Part shown: in pieces, positions 56,553-64,000 of the stretch
Numbering within the stretch: the first letter of the stretch is position 1
Layout: each line of letters opens with the position of its first letter
Assembly (NCBI GenBank): GCA_963556695.1
Contig: CAUWAG010000004.1
Location: forward strand, 744,001 to 808,000
Length of the DNA stretch: 64,000 nucleotides
Direction of reading: 5' to 3'
DNA from: Anthostomella pinea
Taxonomy: Eukaryota > Ascomycota > Sordariomycetes > Xylariales > Xylariaceae
Notes under the pieces: generated by a model
Databases searched by the model: none
What the model was told of the DNA's origin: nothing
What the model saw: only the letters and a program-made list of their open reading frames with translations
Made by a program: the position numbers and the translations under genes

Positions 56553-57697
56553 CTACTTCGACATCATCGTCACAGGCGTGTCCTTGGTGGGATTCACCAA
56601 CAAACTGAGCAGGTCGGGGCGGGCATAATGACCCACCACGTCGATAAAGGCCTTGGGGTAGTCAATGTCTCTCAGGTTGACATCCGCTGTCATGATGCCC
56701 TCGTCACCAGCACCCAACGGCTCACAAAGGGGTTTGCCATCGGGCCCGAAAATCATCGAGAATCCACCGCCAGGCTAGAAGAGAGGGGGCACACTTTAGC
56801 CCCAGGAACAACAAAAGGGGGATGTTGAACTTACCGTCTTCGTGATGGGGTTGCCGGAAAGGTTATTCTTCTCCAGGTTCTTCTCTGTTAGGATTTGAGA
56901 CGCAATTAGAACGAAGCACTGTCCTTCCATTGCCATGAACTGCGAGGCTCGGTAGCTTGCTTCCCCAGTCTCGTGATAGAGCCACGCGATCTTCTTTGGG
57001 TCAGGCATCTCAAATTCCGCGGGCCAGCTTTTGGCTTGGTCAGCAAGGATCGCAGTAGTGATGGATGGTTTGGCAAGACTGACCTTGCTACGTGTATCTG
57101 GACCCCTTGCGAATACTCATAGTAGCGGAGGAGAGGCTGCAGATGCTCCCAGCAGTTCAACCCACCGATCTTGCCGAACTGCGATGGTACAACGCACTTG
57201 AGGGACTCTGCTTGCCCCTCTCCCCAGATCGATCTTTCGACATGCGTGGGTTTGATTTTGCGGCGGTGATGGACGATCTCTCCTTCGGTTGAGATGAACG
57301 ACTGGGCCATATAAAGGCTCGCGTCGTCTCTTTCACTGTAGCCGAGAACGACGAACATGCCCGCCTTCTTGACAGCAGCTTGTATGCGTCTCATCTGCGC
57401 CGAGTCTCGAGGCATTGAGTTGGCCATATAGTCGTGGATGATATGGGTATTCTCGATGACGCTCGACGTCCATATGGACCTATTTTGCACACAAGTCGAC
57501 ATCAGCCTGGGACCGAAAGGGCTTGACGATTGACCTCACCACGGATATCCTGGGATCCAGACTTCAGGAAATCCCAAAACTTGGACCCCATCTGCCGCTG
57601 CGCTCTCGATGAGGGAGATGGTCTTGTCCACGCTTCCGTCAAGGTCAAGCCAAACGGGCTCCGCCTGGACTGCCCCGACACGAACAGTGACAGTCAT
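56553..57697 (-). CDS. Fungal nitrilase / cyanide hydratase family enzyme
   Basis: Hydrolyses a carbon-nitrogen triple bond: nitriles to acids or, in the cyanide hydratase branch, cyanide to formamide. Four exons: 57697-57540, 57479-57084, 57027-56835 and 56774-56553; introns 56-60 nt; 322 aa, complete. The nitrilase triad is Glu45 ([13 protein letters not shown]), Lys127 ([13 protein letters not shown]) and Cys162 ([14 protein letters not shown]). Also present are GVQIHVASWP and [19 protein letters not shown], shared by fungal nitrilases and cyanide hydratases. The branch cannot be fixed by eye, so the substrate is open. Relatives often have a longer C-terminal tail, which is short here. Its promoter faces the permease gene across 1.7 kb. 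Confidence 0.9.
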
Positions 57698-59390
57698 TGT
57701 CTGGGTTATAATTCAGGGTCCAGCACCGGTATCTGTTGAGAAGTGGTACTAGGTTCGAGCGACTTACCCCCTCTCTTCTTACCCTCTCTCTTCACGACTC
57801 GAGGCTCTCTTATACGCACGACTGTGTGGAGGCTCATACACTGCGCATGCGGGGTCTACCAACAGGCAGATCGCAAACACTTCCACGGATAGCGGCAAGG
57901 CTTCTCGGATCTGGTTATCCCAGTCCACAGCTCATGATGTGTTCGAAATTCGGCCATCAGTCCGGGCAAGCCGTCTTGCAGCCCCTTGCAGAGGCAGCTT
58001 GCATATTGTTTATTGGTCCCCTCAGCTACTCATCAGTTTCGTACTTCACGAAATCTTGCCTCCGAGGAGAAGCTGCAGTATCTATCCCCTTGCGGCTCAC
58101 GCGCTTGTGCCTCAAGTCGTCACACACCAGGTACAAATAGACCCTGCATCCGATAGAAAGAAGGCTAGCTTGGTGAACGAGCGATCGCATACTCCTTCCA
58201 AAGCTGCTCGGCGAGTCCTCTAGCGCCTCTGCGCCACATTATCGTCGCAGGTTCCACGTCGGCCTTGTCCCTTTGTCCTGAGGGGAGGAAACAGCATCTC
58301 CATATCGTCGAGAAGGAACGTGCATGCTCTTCAGGAGCCAAGCATAGAGCCAACCCGACAGCTCCAAGCTTCCTTGCCTTGCCTGCATGTCAAATTCCCC
58401 GCTGCCCGCCTGCGATGCTACTGCACCTACTGGATACACTTCCTGGATTCGAAGCTGCATGCATGCATCCAACTGGGGTTGGTTCTTGCTCCTCACTTCC
58501 ACCAGGTCACACATTTTCGGGGTCCCAGTGGGCCAGAGCTGTCAATTGCACCCTCGCAAGTGAACCAGATCCGATATCCAACAGGCAACGCACGGCGGGC
58601 TCCTGAGAACTTATCTGCGGGGTCTTGGCCCGGGTCGAATGCACGACGGCTTCCGAAATGAGGCGTGACGCATGAGATCTTCTTGGTTCAAAGCGTTTCT
58701 CTACACTTTGCTAGGAGCCTCTGACGCAGGGTGATATCTTGCGATCGCTCAGCTATGTTCACTCGAAGCTAAAATCTTCCGAGACTTCGTCTATAGTTCC
58801 CGATGTTTGTCATCGGGCTTCTCTATGTGATCGTGAAGGGTAGGAAGGGCTCCAGCAAAAGCAGGCGGGAGACATGCACATTCCGGACGTATCGACCTCT
58901 AGCTAGTACCAACAGGCAAATCCAGTTGCTACTATATATCTCACTGTTGCACCGAGGAAGAAGCGGTGAAACAGGTCATGCCTGGTCGAGGTCAGATCGA
59001 GCCTACTACCTGTAGGAGCCGACATGCATAGCAACAGACCAATAGCAACTTTAATAGCGACACCAAAGGGCTGAACCGGAAGAGGAAGAATATGTGATTG
59101 GGTGAAAGGCTCTCAGCTCTGCCGAAGCTCCAAGCGTGTAAGGTCATCTTCGCTTGCGCTCTGCGAACTTCTCCTTACGTGGGCGTGAGCTCTACAGAAA
59201 AGCAGCAGTCATGCTCGGTAGAGGCATGAGTCAAATGCGAGCCATTCGTATTATGACGTCGCATCGTAACGGAGGTAATGAGCTTTTAAACACACCGCTT
59301 CCCGCGGCTTCTAGCCACTTAGCAAGCCTACTTCGTAAGACGGATGGATTGCCTACATCTTTGGTATCGTATAGTTCCTGATCCAACGCC
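57698..59390. other. Divergent nitrilase-permease upstream region
   Basis: A 1.7-kb gap between two genes that point away from each other, so both promoters lie here. Open frames at 57736-58140 and 58265-58661 have no motif. No clear regulator sites can be claimed by eye. Confidence 0.45.
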
Positions 59391-61504
59391 ATGCCGATGT
59401 TGAGTGTGTCGTTATCGTTGTCGTCGTCGTCAGGGGCCGGGAAGGGCCGTCTGCAGCCTCGGTTATCGAGGTTGACAATGGTCGCGCTGACCTTCGCTAT
59501 CCTCAAGTAAGACCCACGATCAAACCTCCAATACCGCATTTTTCAGCATAGCGTCGCGCAGCAGCTGAAGGGTCGCACGCAGCACTTGGATAGCACTCGC
59601 CGGGTCGATCGGCTTAGTTCTGCCGTCTGGCGGCTCCGTGTCGTTCCTGTACGGTTTTATCTTCTGTGTCCTGTGCAATCTTGCCCTCGCGGCGAGCTTG
59701 GGCGAGCTAGCTGCTATCTGGCCTACGGCAGGCGGGCAATACCACTTCGTCTACGCCTTGTCGACTGAGAGGTGGAAGAAGTTCAACGTTCGTTTGATCC
59801 GAAGCTTGTTGGTACAGGAGATGGATGAGTGAGACTGACGCTCACATTTGCAGAGCTTCTGGGTTGGCTGGACCAATATTGCTGGATGGCTCACGCTCGT
59901 GACTACCGAGGGCTTCTTTGCTGGTGAGCATCATGATGAGGTGATAATTTCAAGGCGGCCGCTCACAATTGCGCAGCGCAGTTCATCCAGGCCGCCGCCG
60001 TCATCGCCTCGGGCGGAACTTACGTGATCGAATCATGGGCCACATACCTGATATTCCTCGCGATCCTCATATTCACGACCGGCGTGAACATATGGGGGAA
60101 CAGGATACTAGGCCGTTGGAACGACGCGGCGCTATACTGGTCGCTACTGGCTGTGATCGTGACCAGCATCGTCCTCCTCGCGACCTCGGACAAGAATGAC
60201 GCCCACTTCGTCTTCGCCGACTTCGAGAACGAGACGGGGTGGTCCGATGGGATGGCCTGGATCTTGGGTCTGCTGCAGTCGGCGCTCTCGCTCATTGGGT
60301 TCGATACCGCGCTGCACATGACGGAGGAGATGCCGCGGCCGTCGGTCGATGCGCCACGAGCCATTCTATACGCCGTCTGCGTCGGTGGAGTGACGTGAGT
60401 TTACACGCATGACCTGCGAAGCTCCATGTTCTTGCTGACTTTCTCGGCAGTGGCATTGTCTTTATTCTGGTCATACTGTTCTGCATCACGGACACCGAGA
60501 CGGTCTTGGGAACGGCGACCAAGATGCCCATCGCCGAGCTCATTCTGCAGTCCACCGGTAGCCGGGCCGGGGCAACGATCCTGACCCTGATGCTGGCGGT
60601 GTGTTTCATAAACGGCACGAACGGATGCGTCACTAGCTCAAGCAGACTGCTGTATGCCATGGCTCGGGACAAGGGGATTGTGTACCACAACTAGTAGACC
60701 CCCCGCCCCCTGAATCTCCTCTTCTTGGGGGGAAGAACACAAGAGCTGACTAAAAGACAGTTTCGCACACATCAATCCCGGCCTAGACGTCCCCGTCCGC
60801 ACTATCATCTTCACCTTCCTCTTCAACGTCCTCTTCGGCCTGCTCTATCTCGGGCCCTCGGTCGCGTTCAGCGCCTACGTGGCCAGCTGCACCATCTTCC
60901 TCAACGTCTCCTACGTGATCCCCGTCATCGCGCTGCTGGTCCGCGGCCGCGGGTTCCTGAGGCAGTTCCAGTCGGAGCGGACGTACTTTGCGTTGGGGAG
61001 GAGCGGGTTGGTCCTGAACTGGGTGGCCGCTGTCTTTGTTGTTGTCACGTCTGTGGTGAGTGATGCACTATTTTACTGGTAATGACATGGGCGATGCGAG
61101 AGGAGAGCTGACTTGGTGATCTCAGTTCTTCTGCTTCCCGGCCGTGCTGCCGGTCTCGGGCGAGAACATGAGTGAGTCTCCAAGCGGCCCGAACATACAG
61201 AATGGGCGGAGTCTAGGTCTAGTTATATCTAACCTGAGCCTGATAGATTACGTTACTGTCGTCATTGGCATCTTCCTGGTCGTGGTCGGTGCGTACTGGC
61301 TCGCGTACGGCAAGACATTCCAAGGGCCTGTGAGTCTTTTCTGTGCCATGTTCACTGCGCCTGAGATCAAAGGTTGGACTGACTGACCGACCTCTGTAGG
61401 ATCTCGGCGTCATTGTTGGACAACAGCTTGTGGATGAAGAGGCGCTGAGACATGTGCGGGAGACTTCTTCGAGCGGTCCGGATGAGAAGTCTGGGCGGGT
61501 CTGA
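59391..61504 (+). CDS. APC-family amino acid/GABA-type permease
   Basis: Membrane transporter of the amino acid-polyamine-choline family, GABA/choline permease-like, with about 12 spans. Nine exons: 59391-59506, 59583-59787, 59854-59923, 59977-60394, 60451-60693, 60761-61055, 61126-61171, 61247-61329 and 61400-61504; all phases agree; 526 aa. Marks are LTMVALTFAILNTWIALAGS (split by intron 1), ASLGELAAIWPTAGGQYHFV, FTTGVNIWGNRILGRWNDAA, GFDTALHMTEEMPRPSVDAP and GTNGCVTSSSRLLYAMARDK. The N-terminal tail (MPMLSVSLSLSSSSGAGK) is shorter than in most relatives and lacks the usual GYKxEL motif, so the real start could be in an upstream exon not found. The substrate is not predictable from the sequence. 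Confidence 0.88.
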
Positions 61505-62852
61505 TGGTGTGTGTTGAGTATATTCGAGGGACCTGTCTGTAATTTGAGCGATACAATGTTCCGAGTTCATTCTGACTTTGTACATACGATGCTTGTGGCC
61601 ATGTGACCACTGTAGCTTATAGATTTCATCCATCCTACGGGTACTTATTTGGGAAGATTCTCATCAGTAGAGCTGGTCCTTTGTCTTCAACGAACTGCAT
61701 AGTCGTACCATTATAAGTTCCGCTTCATGTTAAATCCATCACATAATCGAATTATAAAATTAAAACCTATGGGTATAACGTTACTTGATTCTCTGTCTTG
61801 TGCAGTCCGTCCTTTTGAAGCAATCAGGGGGGAAATATTGAAGGGGGAGGGCGTTGTGGCTGGTCACAAGCCCCAGCCACAATACTGGATTGCCCACTCC
61901 ACACGGTGCCACTGTCGGAATCTACTTTGGTGTCGGTGATGATGCTGACTTGATGCAACGGATTTCTAAGCAAGTCGGATGCGGGTTCGGTCAACGTCGG
62001 CAAAGCTGCCCTTCGACTCATCCTAGCGCGCAAAGCGGAGGCACAATGGGAAAAACCAGGTAGGTAGTGATGTCGGCAAGAAGAAGTCTGATGGCATTTT
62101 TGTCTCTCACCAGCTGAGCGTCACGATATCACTTCTTTCTGTTTTTCGCTCTTCGCTGTTCGCATCGCGCGCATCTGATCCAGGCCGGAAACAATATATT
62201 GAGATACTGTCACCATACAAAACGAGCCTCCCGAGAACGCGGGGCATCAATCGACTCAGTCGCTGGCCCAGTCACTGGCCCGAGCGATTGCGTGCTCACT
62301 GCTTGTGCCGCTGCCTTGCCGGTTGACGGTTGCTATATCGAGCCACCCTGCCACCCCTCTCACACCACGTCAGATATCCTGATTCGTTGTCATGGCCACG
62401 AGACCCTGAAACCAGGCTGTGGGGGTTTGCGATATCTCCAAGAGTCCTTCGACTTGCTGGGAATCAATAGTGCAAGTCAGTCCATCCAGACGCAGACTGC
62501 GCCGGGTTGTCTTTGAGTTTGCCGTCTATCTGGTAATCTGTGCGATCCTCGAGGCGGCCACCAACAACATTGCGGAGCAACCAAGCGTCAGACACGCAAA
62601 TGTTTCATAAGGCGCACCGCAAGTGAATAAGCCCTCTGACTTGCCGTGCGACGTCGTTGTTACTCATCAACGCGACTGGGCCATCACCCATCTGCCGTTC
62701 TTGCTCGCCGTTTTCTTATTAAGGAACCCAAAGGTCCTCCTGTTTCCGCGAGCACCCAGCACCAAGCACCATAAGTTCGCCTGCTTCAGCTAAAAGCTAT
62801 CAACCAAGTCCTTACTTCGGGTCGCGGAGCTTCAGACCATAGATCATCAAAC
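61505..62852. other. Intergenic, GCL promoter side
   Basis: About 1.35 kb between the permease stop and the glutamate-cysteine ligase start. No gene seen; probably holds the GCL promoter. Confidence 0.45.
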
Positions 62853-64000
62853 ATGGGTCTCTTGTATGTTTCTTACGACCGAGATCGGGGACCTCATTGG
62901 TGACACAACATTCACTAACACTTCGGCCTGCAGAGCCTTGGGCACCGCCCTTGATTGGCCGGATGCTCAGAAGCATGCGCAGCAAGTGAGAGAATGGGGT
63001 ATCAAGGTAGAATGCCACGAGAGAAGTATCAGTGCGCTGCCCAGGGTGTGTGCTGACCCATGTTAGCAACTCCTTGAGATTTGGAACAAGGCAAAGCATA
63101 AGGAACGCGACGCAATGCTATGGGGTGATGAGGTGATTGTCACTACACCCTCTCATGGCCACGCATGTTTCTAACTGGTGCATAGGTGGAGTACCTGGTG
63201 GTGACATACTCTAAAGACGACCCAAAGGTTCTCCTGTCGCTCCGGCAAGCCGATATTCTCACCGCTTTGGCCGCAGATGAGGAACTTTCCACCCAGGGTG
63301 GATGCGTTCCCGCACTTCAGGAGCTCAAGTCTCAGAGTTCAAACCCCCTGCCGGTGTTCCACCCCGAGTTTGGTAGGTTCATGCTCGAGGCTACGCCAGG
63401 TAAACCATGGGGTATTGACTTGAAGGAGCTCCTAGAAGTCGAGCCTGATATGAAGATCAGGTATATACTTGCATCCCCAATAAGTACTGCCGAACCCAAA
63501 TTGACAACGATACAGGAGGAAGATTGCCAAAGACCATATGAAGTCTGAAGAATACCCCATCACATTGACGACCTTCCCTCGGCTTGGAGTCCCAGGGGTC
63601 TTCACAGACCCATACTATCCCCCGTCAGGATCGAAACTCCGATCTCAGTTCGTTCCAGATGAGATCGCTAACCCTCATATCCGATTCCCTACACTCGCGG
63701 CCAACATCCGCTGGCGACGTGGCAGGAAGGTCCAAGTCAATGTGCCGGTGTACCATGATGAGAATACGCCAAACCCATGGAAGGACCCTAGTGTCAATTA
63801 CGATCTTGACAAGTGGCCAGAAGACGCCGACGTGAGGAATGGCGCGGCACCTGATAACTTCATCCACATGGATGCGATGGCATTTGGCATGGGCAGCTGC
63901 TGCTTGCAGATTACCTTCCAAGCCAAGAACATTACTGAGGGCAGGAAGATGTACGACCAGCTGAGTCCACTAGGGCCCATCATGTTGGCTTTGACAGCGG
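62853..64000 (+). CDS. GSH1: Glutamate-cysteine ligase, 5' part
   Basis: Catalytic subunit of the first, rate-limiting step of glutathione synthesis (ATP-dependent joining of glutamate and cysteine). Exons in view: 62853-62863 (11 nt), 62934-63006, 63067-63132, 63186-63460 and 63516 onward; the window ends inside the last, so the gene is partial. It reads MGLLALGTALDWPDAQKHAQ, LLEIWNKAKHKE, LWGDEVEYLVV, FHPEFGRFMLEATPG, FPRLGVPGVF and FIHMDAMAFGMGSCCLQITF. These match the eukaryotic GCL catalytic subunit closely, including the glutamate-binding and CCLQ(I/V)TFQ regions. Introns are 53-70 nt. No lesion in the visible part. Confidence 0.95.

Overview
This is nuclear DNA of a filamentous ascomycete (Pezizomycotina, most likely a Sordariomycete). 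The signs are short GT-AG introns of about 50-120 nt, a HET-domain/ankyrin gene, three regulator genes of fungal type (two with a Zn2Cys6 cluster), a group II-type G-protein alpha subunit, a membrane-anchored GH3 beta-glucosidase, wide gene-poor spacers and an AT-rich block that looks like a mutated repeat. No bacterial operons, CRISPR array or rRNA were seen. The species cannot be told from the sequence alone.

Layout. 0-10 kb: a frameshifted HET-ankyrin gene, a tRNA-like gene with an odd anticodon region, a PEBP protein, a free-methionine-R-sulfoxide reductase with one splice site that does not look normal, a Nit2-type omega-amidase and a C2H2 zinc-finger protein. 10-14 kb: gene-free, with an AT-rich relic and a 149-bp MITE-like element. 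14-29 kb: SPX membrane protein, Zn2Cys6 regulator, type II membrane GH3 beta-glucosidase, G-alpha. 29-33.7 kb: about 5 kb with no gene I can support. 33.7-43.5 kb: a run of damaged genes (chromodomain-like repeat protein, shortened regulator, two SDR oxidoreductases, a GNAT acetyltransferase) around one intact housekeeping gene (SSP411/YyaL family). 44-52.7 kb: spermidine synthase, a large FG nucleoporin with a RanBD-like C-terminus, and an SCP2 protein with a peroxisomal tail. 53.2-54 kb: two neighbouring non-autonomous transposons, one Mutator-like with long inverted repeats and a perfect 10-bp target duplication, and a second copy of the 149-bp element. 54.7-61.5 kb: Zn2Cys6 regulator, nitrilase/cyanide hydratase-family enzyme and APC permease, a plausible small nitrile-use locus. 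62.9 kb to the end: the 5' part of glutamate-cysteine ligase.

Most intact genes are ordinary core functions: glutathione (GCL, omega-amidase, methionine sulfoxide repair), polyamines, nuclear transport, signalling, lipid transfer and cellulose use. The less ordinary material is the mobile elements, the group of broken accessory genes and the multi-module chromodomain-like gene. Exon borders were worked out by hand from splice consensus, frame arithmetic and family motifs. No database search or RNA evidence was available.
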